Assembly: GCF_002556635.1 (NCBI RefSeq)
Contig: NZ_MWMO01000011.1
Location: forward strand, 94,455-158,454
DNA: 64,000 bases
DNA from: Novosphingobium sp. PC22D
GTDB lineage: Bacteria; Pseudomonadota; Alphaproteobacteria; Sphingomonadales; Sphingomonadaceae
Direction: 5' to 3'
The position numbers and the translations under genes were made by a program. The stretch's first letter is position 1. Every line of letters starts with the position of its first letter. Below, one piece after another: positions 26,204 through 32,579 of this stretch. The notes below the pieces were generated by a model. The model ran no database searches. It saw nothing but the letters and a program-made list of their open reading frames with translations, and was not told the DNA's origin.

Positions 26204-26446
26204 ATGATCACCGCCCGACAATCTCGGGCCGCGCGCGCGTTGCTGGGTTGGACACAGGAGACGCTCGCTGACCGGGCCCGGGTATCTTTGACCGCGCTGA
26301 AGCGCCTCGAATCCACAAGTGGCCTCGAGGTCTACGAGAGCACGCGCGATGAGATACGGCGCGCCTTCGAACGTGGCGGGATCGTTTTCCTTAACTCCGA
26401 CCAGGGTGTGGGAGTCATGCTTGTTGATGGAAAAAAGGAAGGCTGA
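26204..26446 (+). CDS. Small XRE-type DNA-binding regulator (QseC-like position)
   Basis: The 80-aa protein is almost only a Cro/C1-type HTH: SRAARALLGWTQETLADRA, then VSLTALKRLES, with a C-terminal strand GVGVMLVDG. The perfect ribosome site GGGAGGTGATC precedes the ATG. It is followed by a QseM-like gene and an FseA-like pair, the arrangement in which ICEMlSym-R7A encodes the small regulator QseC; homology to QseC itself is inferred from size and place. The 15-bp palindrome upstream suggests autoregulation and control of two further promoters. Confidence 0.82.
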   Translation: MITARQSRAARALLGWTQETLADRARVSLTALKRLESTSGLEVYESTRDEIRRAFERGGIVFLNSDQGVGVMLVDGKKEG

Positions 26447-26563
26447 CCGATCAACAGGCGACCGTCTCGCCGGTGCGCGACGTTCCCATGGCGCCAGGAG
26501 GTCATATCCTCACATCAGCGTTAACAATCCCCTTCAAAATGGATACATCTGTCCGAGGGGGAC

Positions 26564-26830
26564 GTGGTGACCAAGCAAGACTTTCTCGATCAGCCACCCG
26601 GCGGAGCAGCGCTCACGGCCTGTGACCGAGCGCACCTGAAACTGTACCTGCGCCTTCTTGATGCCGACGCGGAAGGCGCGGACTGGAAAGAGGTCGTCAG
26701 GGTGTTGTTCGGTATTTGTGCCAAAACAGAACCCGAACGCGCCGCGCATATCCACGCCGCTCACCTTTCCCGCGCCAAGTGGATGACGCAGAGCGGCTTC
26801 GGTGAGCTCCTGGGTCCTCGTCTCCATTGA
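26564..26830 (+). CDS. qseM: QseM-like DUF2285 antiactivator
   Basis: The 88-aa protein starts at GTG after GAGGGGG. The segment HLKLYLRLLDADAEGADWKEVVRVLFGI and the later HIHAAHLSRAKWMTQSGFGELL match the helix-turn-helix-like DUF2285 fold in which QseM works as an antiactivator that sequesters TraR and FseA. It lies between the XRE regulator and the FseA-like pair. A second copy of the same fold (DWxxVxxVLFG versus YRDIAEVLFP) forms the C terminus of the activator downstream. The assignment rests on motif and gene order. Confidence 0.72.
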   Translation: MVTKQDFLDQPPGGAALTACDRAHLKLYLRLLDADAEGADWKEVVRVLFGICAKTEPERAAHIHAAHLSRAKWMTQSGFGELLGPRLH

Positions 26831-26831
26831 G

Positions 26832-26852
26832 GTGATGCAGGATCTGCATCAC
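26832..26852. promoter_or_regulatory. tra-box-like perfect inverted repeat upstream of the fseA-like pair
   Basis: The arms GTGATGCAG and CTGCATCAC are perfect around GAT. The TGCAG/CTGCA core is that of TraR/LuxR-type tra boxes. It starts 2 bases after the qseM-like stop and ends 97 bases before the DUF6499 start, where quorum-sensing activation of fseA occurs in ICEMlSym-R7A. No luxR or luxI gene is in the window. Confidence 0.65.
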
Positions 26853-26949
26853 GTCGGTTGGTCTTCGTTCTTCCCGCCGGTGACACAACTTGGAATCGTC
26901 TCAACCGCAAAACTCGCGTTGCGTAACATTTGCGCGGAGGCGGCGGAGG

Positions 26950-27240
26950 ATGTCCGAAGAAGAAAGTTGGCGGTCAGATGCCGCCTATGACTATGTCGAC
27001 AAGCTGTCCCCTGGTGACCTCGCCTGGGAATTTCTGCGACGTAACCCCGAATACAGAAAATCATATCATGAGTTGATCGCCACTGGTCGGCTTACCGACG
27101 ATGTCGCGCGCGCTTTCGCCGAGCAATGGGGGTTGCGATTTCCCTATCGATCCACAAGCAAGCGCGCTGACGCAGCCGATTTTCTGGACCCCGCAAGTCG
27201 ATCCCGGCGCAATCATATTCGCCGTTGGGCCGCCCCCTGA
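26950..27240 (+). CDS. fseA: DUF6499 protein, frame-0 part of an FseA-like activator
   Basis: The 96-aa frame starts MSEEESWRSDAAYDYVDKLS with the DUF6499 core LAWEFLRRNPEYRKSY (residues about 23-40), matching Msi172 of ICEMlSym-R7A. After GLRFP at residue 65 the frame loses family character and stops. The DUF2285 sequence continues one frame over (FP then IDPQASALTQPIFW), as expected if a +1 frameshift joins the two into a 253-aa activator. GGAGG precedes the ATG. FseA activates excision genes in the known system. Confidence 0.8.
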   Translation: MSEEESWRSDAAYDYVDKLSPGDLAWEFLRRNPEYRKSYHELIATGRLTDDVARAFAEQWGLRFPYRSTSKRADAADFLDPASRSRRNHIRRWAAP

Positions 27241-27712
27241 GGGCAGCTCCATCACCGGCGAAATGCTGCGTCTTCGCGCAATAATCCAGCACGGCCGGGA
27301 TCTTCTCCGGCTCGAATTGCGCGGCGAGCGCTATGACATACTGCTTGTAGAGCCGGACGCACAGGGTCCGCTTGGCATTCACATCATCTTCGACGACTTG
27401 ATGCCAGACCGGAAAACAACGCTTGAGCGTTTTTGGAACGCGATGGCCGGCAAACGCGTGCCGCACGACCCTCGTCTGACACCTCAGCGTCACCAGCGCG
27501 CCCGCCAGATGCTTCGTGCCATCGACGCGCGGTTCGTCGGATCGACCTATCGCGACATCGCCGAAGTACTCTTTCCAAACCACGAACATGATCCAGCAAA
27601 ATGGGTCGATAGCCCATTCCGTGTGATGATGAGCCGTCTTGTCAGAGACGGCATGGCCTTCGTGCGCGGCGGATATCGCACGCTTCTGCGTCGCCCGCGC
27701 CGCCACCGCTGA
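27101..27712 (+). CDS. fseA: DUF2285 protein, frame +1 part of an FseA-like activator
   Basis: This frame can start at its own ATG (203 aa), but the family-like part begins only at IDPQASALTQPIFWTPQVDP, which continues the DUF6499 protein. It ends with the HTH-like DUF2285 domain (RLTPQRHQRARQMLRAIDAR; YRDIAEVLFPNHEHDPAKW; FRVMMSRLVRDG) and a basic tail. Fusion at the CCC codon gives residues 1-65 of frame 0 plus 188 residues. It corresponds to Msi171 of ICEMlSym-R7A. A plain pseudogene is unlikely because both halves are intact on either side of one slip point. Confidence 0.8.
   Translation: MSRALSPSNGGCDFPIDPQASALTQPIFWTPQVDPGAIIFAVGPPPEGSSITGEMLRLRAIIQHGRDLLRLELRGERYDILLVEPDAQGPLGIHIIFDDLMPDRKTTLERFWNAMAGKRVPHDPRLTPQRHQRARQMLRAIDARFVGSTYRDIAEVLFPNHEHDPAKWVDSPFRVMMSRLVRDGMAFVRGGYRTLLRRPRRHR
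27139..27145 (+). other. Candidate +1 programmed frameshift site
   Basis: In frame 0 the codons are CGA TTT CCC TAT. Moving the CCC-bound tRNA by one base to CCT and reading ATC next gives the DUF2285 frame. CCC followed by T is a classic +1-prone context. The shift restores continuous family sequence (GLRFP-IDPQ). Confidence 0.65.
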
Positions 27713-27837
27713 CCGCCCCCCGGGGTCGCGGATAACAACTTAACTTCGTTCCTGCCCCGAACGCCGCCTTCCCGCCACCGTGCTCACAATCCGCCGCTCA
27801 CCCGATGCGGCCACCGCGAGACCACGGAGGTTCGATC

Positions 27838-28119
27838 ATGGCCGAAAGCGCCGCCAATCTACCGCTACGATACCTGAGAACGCAGGAAGCGGCACGCGTC
27901 CTCGGACTCTCCGAGCGCACCCTCGAAAAGCATCGAACCTATGGCACCGGCCCCAACTATCGAAAGCTCGGCGGCCGCGTCGTCTATTCGATAGACGATC
28001 TCCAGACATGGGCCGATCGCGGCCTTGTCAGCTCGACCTCCGACCCCCGTGCCGGCACCGTGCTCCCTGCCAAGCGCCAGCCCGCCGCCCCTGCCGCCGG
28101 CGGCCGCTTCCCGCGCTGA
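27838..28119 (+). CDS. AlpA/excisionase-type HTH protein (candidate RDF)
   Basis: The 93-aa protein has a MerR-like HTH_17 domain: RYLRTQEAARVLGLSERTLEKHR, followed by KLGGRVVYSIDDLQTWADRG. It is small and basic-tailed like recombination directionality factors; in ICEMlSym-R7A the FseA target rdfS encodes such a protein. The strong ribosome site ACGGAGG precedes the ATG. It lies directly downstream of the FseA-like pair and just before repA, so control of excision or of replication is plausible. Confidence 0.78.
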   Translation: MAESAANLPLRYLRTQEAARVLGLSERTLEKHRTYGTGPNYRKLGGRVVYSIDDLQTWADRGLVSSTSDPRAGTVLPAKRQPAAPAAGGRFPR

Positions 28120-28130
28120 GCCGACCTGCC

Positions 28131-29018
28131 ATGTCGTACCCCCACCGGCATCGCGATGAACGTGCGCAGCTCGACCTGTTCCGAGCGCTGCCCGGCGATC
28201 TTGCGCCCCGCGATGCGCAGGATCTCATGGCCTATCCGTTCTTCTCGCTGGCCAAGTCGAAGCGCCTAGCGCCCATAGACTTCAAAGCGGGTTCGGTGAA
28301 GATCCGCGTCGAGGCAGTCGCCGAGCACGGAATGGCGACGATCTGGGACGCCGACGTTCTGATCTGGGCCGCCTCGCAGATCGTCGAAGCACGCGATCTC
28401 GGCCTGCGGCCGTCGCGCCTGATGGCGACCACCCCCTATGAAATCCTCAACTTCATCGGCCGCGGCGTGTCACTCCGCGACTACGACCGCCTGAAGGCTG
28501 CGCTCGACCGGCTTCAGTCGACCACGGTGGCGACCTCGATCCGCCAACCGACCGAGCGGCGGATGCACCGCTTCTCCTGGATCAACGAGTGGAAGGAGCG
28601 CGCGGATGATCGCGGGCGCCCCCTCGGACTCGAACTGATCGTCCCCGACTGGTTCTACGGCGCGGTCCTCGACGACGCGCTCGTGCTGACCATCGACCGC
28701 AATTATTTCGGTCTGACGGGAGGCCTGGAGCGCTGGCTGTACCGCCTCGTGCGCAAGCACGGCGGCAAGCAGGAGTTTGGCTGGAGTTTCGACTTCCCGC
28801 ATCTCCACGCCAAGTCGGGCAGCCTCTCGCCGCTCAAGCACTTCGCCTACGACCTCCGCGACATCGTCAAACGCCAGCCGCTGCCCGGCTACCGCCTGGC
28901 TATCGAGCAATGCGTCGGCGGTCCCGAAATCCTGTCGTTCGTGCCGACCGATCCGGATGCCCTCGGCATCCCGCGCCGTCGTCGCCGGACCAAACCTCAC
29001 CCTGGGGATAAGCTGTGA
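28131..29018 (+). CDS. repA: Replication initiator protein A (RepA)
   Basis: The 295-aa protein matches the RPA replication-initiator family: LMAYPFFSLAKSKR, VLIWAASQI, RLMATTPYEILNFIGR and LDRLQSTTVATSIRQ, which together form tandem winged helices. It starts 12 bases after the HTH gene and is followed at once by three iteron-like repeats and parA, as in plasmid replicons. ICEs of the Tn4371 type keep this module for maintenance while excised. Full family length, with a basic C terminus. Confidence 0.88.
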   Translation: MSYPHRHRDERAQLDLFRALPGDLAPRDAQDLMAYPFFSLAKSKRLAPIDFKAGSVKIRVEAVAEHGMATIWDADVLIWAASQIVEARDLGLRPSRLMATTPYEILNFIGRGVSLRDYDRLKAALDRLQSTTVATSIRQPTERRMHRFSWINEWKERADDRGRPLGLELIVPDWFYGAVLDDALVLTIDRNYFGLTGGLERWLYRLVRKHGGKQEFGWSFDFPHLHAKSGSLSPLKHFAYDLRDIVKRQPLPGYRLAIEQCVGGPEILSFVPTDPDALGIPRRRRRTKPHPGDKL

Positions 29019-29024
29019 ATCGTC

Positions 29025-29090
29025 TCGTGCTATCAGGGACCGGCACTATCGTGCCATCGGGGACCGGACTCTCGTGCTATCGGGGACCGG
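29025..29090 (+). repeat. Three iteron-like direct repeats, putative replication origin
   Basis: The unit TCGTGCTATCGGGGACCGG occurs three times (starts 29025, 29049, 29072) with one or two mismatches and periods of 24 and 23 bases, about two helical turns. The repeats lie directly after repA. An AT-richer stretch (29127-29165) follows and could melt. Confidence 0.75.
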
Positions 29091-29226
29091 AATCGCCGAA
29101 TCCTCGCGCTGAATCAGCAGCTTGCGAGCCCCGTAACTTATCTAACCTAGATTCCTACGGAATCTTTCTAACGCGACCGCCGTTTTCGGCCGCTGTGGAC
29201 GAGTCCCCTTTTCCCGGGAGACTGTC

Positions 29227-29865
29227 ATGATCGTCGCGCTCCTCAATCAGAAAGGCGGCGTCGGCAAGACGACATTGGCGTTGCATCTCGCTGGTGAATG
29301 GGCACGCGGTGGACGGCGCGTCACGCTGATCGACGCCGACCCCCAGGGTTCGGCGCTCGACTGGTCGCAGCAGCGCAGCCGAGAGGGGTTGGAGCGGCTG
29401 TTCGGTGTCGTCGGCCTGGCCCGCGACACGCTGCACCGCGAAGCGCCGGAGTTGGCCCGCGACGTCGACCATGTCGTCATCGACGGCCCGCCGCGCGTCG
29501 CCGGGCTGATGCGCTCGGCGCTGCTCGCGGCCGATCTCGTGCTCATTCCGGTGCAGCCGTCGCCGCTCGATGGCTGGGCCTCGGCGGAGATGCTCTCGTT
29601 GCTCGGCGAGGCACGCATCTATCGCCCGCAGCTCGCCGCCCGCTTCGTACTGAACCGCTGCGCGGCTCGCACCGTGTTGGCGCGCGAGACCGCCGAAACG
29701 CTCGCGGATCACGACCCGCCCTTGCTCTCGACCACGATCGGCCAGCGCATCGTCTTCGCCGATGTCGTGCAGACCGGCCGGCTCGCCGCCGAGCAAGACG
29801 AGGATTGCCCTGGGGCGCGCGAGATCGCCGCGCTCGCAGCGGAAGTCGCGAGGATCTGCGCATGA
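29227..29865 (+). CDS. parA: ParA-type partition ATPase
   Basis: The 212-aa protein has the deviant Walker A motif KGGVGKTT (residues 9-16), LIDADPQGSALDW and VVIDGPP. The short length without an N-terminal HTH is the small (type Ib) ParA form. It overlaps the ribbon-helix-helix gene by ATGA, which supports a ParA/small-CBP partition pair. It lies after the iterons. Confidence 0.92.
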   Translation: MIVALLNQKGGVGKTTLALHLAGEWARGGRRVTLIDADPQGSALDWSQQRSREGLERLFGVVGLARDTLHREAPELARDVDHVVIDGPPRVAGLMRSALLAADLVLIPVQPSPLDGWASAEMLSLLGEARIYRPQLAARFVLNRCAARTVLARETAETLADHDPPLLSTTIGQRIVFADVVQTGRLAAEQDEDCPGAREIAALAAEVARICA

Positions 29866-30116
29866 GCGCGCGGTCCCCGAAACGCAGCTTCGCGGCGCGT
29901 CCGGCCGATCCGGAGAGCTGGATCAAGGCGCCCGAACGCCACCCCCCGCGCGCGCAAGCCGGCGAGGACTTCTCGGCGCGACTGACGATCGACGTGACCG
30001 CGGATATGCGCGGCCGCATCAAGATCGCCGCCTTCCAGCGCGGCCAGACCGTCGCCGACATGCTGCGCGCGCTGTTCGAGCGCGAATTTCCACCCCCATC
30101 AGGAGAAGGATCATGA
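29862..30116 (+). CDS. Ribbon-helix-helix protein, probable ParA partner
   Basis: The 84-aa protein has a disordered basic N terminus and a C-terminal RHH domain (ARLTIDVTADMRGRIKIAAFQRGQTVADMLRALFE). It overlaps parA and the DUF2840 gene, both by ATGA, so all are co-translated. Small RHH proteins next to type Ib ParA usually bind the centromere and repress the operon. The upstream iteron/AT region is a possible target. Confidence 0.78.
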   Translation: MSARSPKRSFAARPADPESWIKAPERHPPRAQAGEDFSARLTIDVTADMRGRIKIAAFQRGQTVADMLRALFEREFPPPSGEGS

Positions 30117-30634
30117 CCGGCCCTGGCGCCGCGCCAATGCGCGTCGGCCGCGCCGCCATCGAGCTGCCGGTCGACAGCCTCACCCAGGTCGAACTTACTT
30201 GGGTCGAGAAGCGAACGGAGCACTGGATACGGTTCGGTCGCGAGCTACGCGACCAGATCCTCGACCGGCGCCGACGCATCCTCTTCTTCCTTCCCGGAAG
30301 CATCTTCGCGCTGGTCCGATGGGCCGCGAATGAGCACGGGACCGTGCTCTCGCGCCTCGACATCCTGCGCGCCGTTGAGCCTGCTGCGCCGTGCCAGACG
30401 GTGCCGACCGTCACGCCCGGCGCGGACATCCTCTTGCGCGTCGATGGCTGGCCGAAGGTGGAGCGCATGCTCCAGCTTATCGACGCGATCGAGGCACGCG
30501 GCATCGACCCGATCGAGGTCTCGCCGGACCATTGGCGCCATGTCCACAACCGAATGACTGTTGGCGAAACACCGCGCGCGTATGGTCCGCGCCAGCATCG
30601 CGCTTTTCTCCTGCGTCGGGAGATCGGCGCATGA
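30113..30634 (+). CDS. DUF2840 family protein
   Basis: The 173-aa protein matches DUF2840 (LTWVEKRTEHWIRFG; FALVRWAANEHGTVLSRLDILRAV; ILLRVDGWPKVERMLQLIDAIEA). This family is found almost only between parA and traF in Tn4371-type elements; the function is unknown. It overlaps genes on both sides by 4 bases. Confidence 0.88.
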   Translation: MTGPGAAPMRVGRAAIELPVDSLTQVELTWVEKRTEHWIRFGRELRDQILDRRRRILFFLPGSIFALVRWAANEHGTVLSRLDILRAVEPAAPCQTVPTVTPGADILLRVDGWPKVERMLQLIDAIEARGIDPIEVSPDHWRHVHNRMTVGETPRAYGPRQHRAFLLRREIGA

Positions 30635-31176
30635 CCCGGCTCTCCTATGCCATCGTCACGACGGCGGCAGTGTCGCTTCTCGGCTTCGCCTCGATCGCTT
30701 CGTTCGCGCCGCGCCTCATCTGGAACGCGTCCGCCAGCACCCCCGTCGGCTTCTACACGATCGGCGATGTGGGCGCCCTCAACGTGACCGATCTGGTGGC
30801 GGTCGACGCGCCCGAACCGCTCGCCACTTTCCTGTCGGATGGCGGCTACCTGCCGCGCGGCGTGCCGCTTCTGAAGCGCGTCGCCGCGCTGCCGGGACAG
30901 CGGGTCTGCCGAAACGGGCTCGCCATCACCGTCGACGGCGTGCCGCTAGGCGATGCCCTCGACCGCGATAGCCGTGGTCGCCCGCTTCCCGTTTGGCAGG
31001 GCTGCCGATCGGTCGCGGATGGCGAGCTGTTCCTGATGAACTGGCAAGTCCGCGACAGCCTCGACGGTCGCTACTTCGGGCCGCTTCCGGCCTGGGCCGT
31101 GATCGGGCGGGCCACCCCTCTCTACACCGACGAGGACGGCGATGGCCGCTTCGTCTGGCGCGCGCCGACGCGGTGA
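30631..31176 (+). CDS. traF: TraF, S26-family conjugative peptidase
   Basis: The 181-aa protein has an N-terminal membrane segment, the catalytic Ser region SASTPVGFYTI (about residues 34-44) and the catalytic Lys segment LLKRVAALPGQRVC (about residue 74). In RP4, TraF processes and cyclises the TrbC pilin; trbC is encoded 7 kb downstream. It overlaps the DUF2840 gene by 4 bases. Confidence 0.9.
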   Translation: MTRLSYAIVTTAAVSLLGFASIASFAPRLIWNASASTPVGFYTIGDVGALNVTDLVAVDAPEPLATFLSDGGYLPRGVPLLKRVAALPGQRVCRNGLAITVDGVPLGDALDRDSRGRPLPVWQGCRSVADGELFLMNWQVRDSLDGRYFGPLPAWAVIGRATPLYTDEDGDGRFVWRAPTR

Positions 31177-31222
31177 CGGCGTGCCCATGCCCCTCTTCAC
31201 CGCAATCTGAAGGAGACGACCA

Positions 31223-31570
31223 ATGCCCGTGATCGGTCAATTCATGCGCGAGAATGATGGCTTTATCGGCCACCTGACGACGCTGTCCCTGCACCAGGAC
31301 ATCATCATCGTTCCGGCCGAACCGTCCGATGCAGAGAACGCGCCTGACTTCCGCGTGCATGTCCTCGATACGATGAGCAACGAGACCGGCGCGGAGATCG
31401 GCGCCGGCTGGAAGCGCACCGGCGAGAAGGCCGGCGATTACGTCTCGCTACAGCTCGACGATCCCACCTTCGCACATCCGATCCGCGCCAATCTGTTCCA
31501 GTCCGCAGACGATAAGTCCGCCTGGGGCCTGCACTGGAATCGTCCGCCGAAGCGCGGCGAGCGGGACTGA
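31223..31570 (+). CDS. DUF736 family protein (second copy)
   Basis: The 115-aa protein keeps the DUF736 plan (MPVIGQFMRENDGFIGHL; FRVHVLDTMSNETGAEIGAGW; YVSLQLDDPTFAHPIRANLF) but is clearly diverged from the copy at 25693. GAAGGAG precedes the ATG. It sits in the transfer operon between traF and the lytic transglycosylase, a fixed position in related elements. Confidence 0.85.
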   Translation: MPVIGQFMRENDGFIGHLTTLSLHQDIIIVPAEPSDAENAPDFRVHVLDTMSNETGAEIGAGWKRTGEKAGDYVSLQLDDPTFAHPIRANLFQSADDKSAWGLHWNRPPKRGERD

Positions 31571-31573
31571 ACG

Positions 31574-32335
31574 ATGCCCGCCGCGCGCATGCAGCTTGTC
31601 GTCGGAGGGGGGATCACCCTCCGACGTGCAGCCCTCCTTCTCCTTTCCGGCCTGATCCTCGCCGCACCGGTCGCGAGCACTGCCCACGCCCAGCAGACGC
31701 CGGTCGAGCGGCCGTCGCGCAGTGATCCCTATGGCGCTTACATCGCCGAGGCGGCGCAGCGGTTCGGCGTTCCAGAGGCATGGATTCGCGCCGTCATGCG
31801 CGTCGAAAGTGCCGGCGACGTGCGCGCCATCTCGCCGGCCGGCGCGATGGGCCTGATGCAGGTCATGCCCGCTACCTGGGCGGAACTCCGCGTCCGACAT
31901 CGGCTCGGCAGAAATCCCTACGATCCGCGCGACAACATCCTAGCGGGTGCGGCGTATCTGCGCGAGATGCACGACCGCTACGGATCGCCCGGCTTCCTGG
32001 CGGCCTACAACGCGGGTCCGGGCCGCTACGAAGAGTATCTCGCAGGACGCCCGTTGCCGGCTGAAACGCGCGCCTATGTCGCGACGCTCGCCCCCATTGT
32101 CGGCGGGGGCGAACTCGCCGGCCCCGTCGTGGTAGCGGCCGCCGATCCGCTCGCCTGGACGCGAGCGCCGCTCTTCGTCGTGCAGTCAACCGTCGCCGGA
32201 CCTGCCATGCCTGTGCAGTCCGAAAGCGCGCCCGGTGACAGCACGGCGGCCGCCCCGGAGCGCGATCAAGGCCCGGTGGCTTCGCGCACCGAGGGCCTTT
32301 TCGTCGCGCGCAATGTCCCCGGTGGCCCGCGATGA
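31574..32335 (+). CDS. Lytic transglycosylase (VirB1/TrbN-like)
   Basis: The 253-aa protein has a signal peptide (LLLLSGLILAAPVASTAHAQ) and an SLT domain: MRVESAGDVRAISPAGAMG with the catalytic Glu in RVES, GLMQVMPATW and AYNAGPGRYEEY. It should open peptidoglycan locally for the mating channel. The C-terminal 80 residues are low-complexity. It starts 3 bases after the DUF736 stop. Confidence 0.88.
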   Translation: MPAARMQLVVGGGITLRRAALLLLSGLILAAPVASTAHAQQTPVERPSRSDPYGAYIAEAAQRFGVPEAWIRAVMRVESAGDVRAISPAGAMGLMQVMPATWAELRVRHRLGRNPYDPRDNILAGAAYLREMHDRYGSPGFLAAYNAGPGRYEEYLAGRPLPAETRAYVATLAPIVGGGELAGPVVVAAADPLAWTRAPLFVVQSTVAGPAMPVQSESAPGDSTAAAPERDQGPVASRTEGLFVARNVPGGPR

Positions 32336-32579
32336 CCGCGTTCGCACCCATTCGCAGTGTGGCGTGTTCTGGCGGACGGAAGGCGGTCCGGGGAGGAGGA
32401 GCTGTCAGCACAACCGCACGATGGCGAGATAAAAGCCGGCGAGGTGCGGCTTGGTGCGGTCGTGTGTTTTCAGAGGCTTATGGCGCATTTGCGCGAGGTG
32501 CGCCTGATCGGCGCAGCCTGCGCATTCGCCATTTCGCCAAGGCTTTCCGCGCGTTTGCGCGATGTGCGGGGCCTCGACC
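32336..32579. other. Candidate oriT region between transglycosylase and relaxase genes
   Basis: The stretch has no convincing gene. Two near-identical 20-base repeats (GCGCATTTGCGCGAGGTGCG at 32483 and a copy with two changes at 32549) each contain the inverted GCGCxTTTGCGC. GGTGCGG is repeated near 32442-32460. Position next to the relaxase gene and repeat content suit an origin of transfer; no nic consensus was identified. An 83-codon frame starting at the previous stop is probably non-coding. Confidence 0.45.

Noticed and set aside
26950..27712. Simple frameshift pseudogene
   Set aside because: Both halves are intact, only one slip point is needed, and the known homologue is produced by programmed frameshifting.
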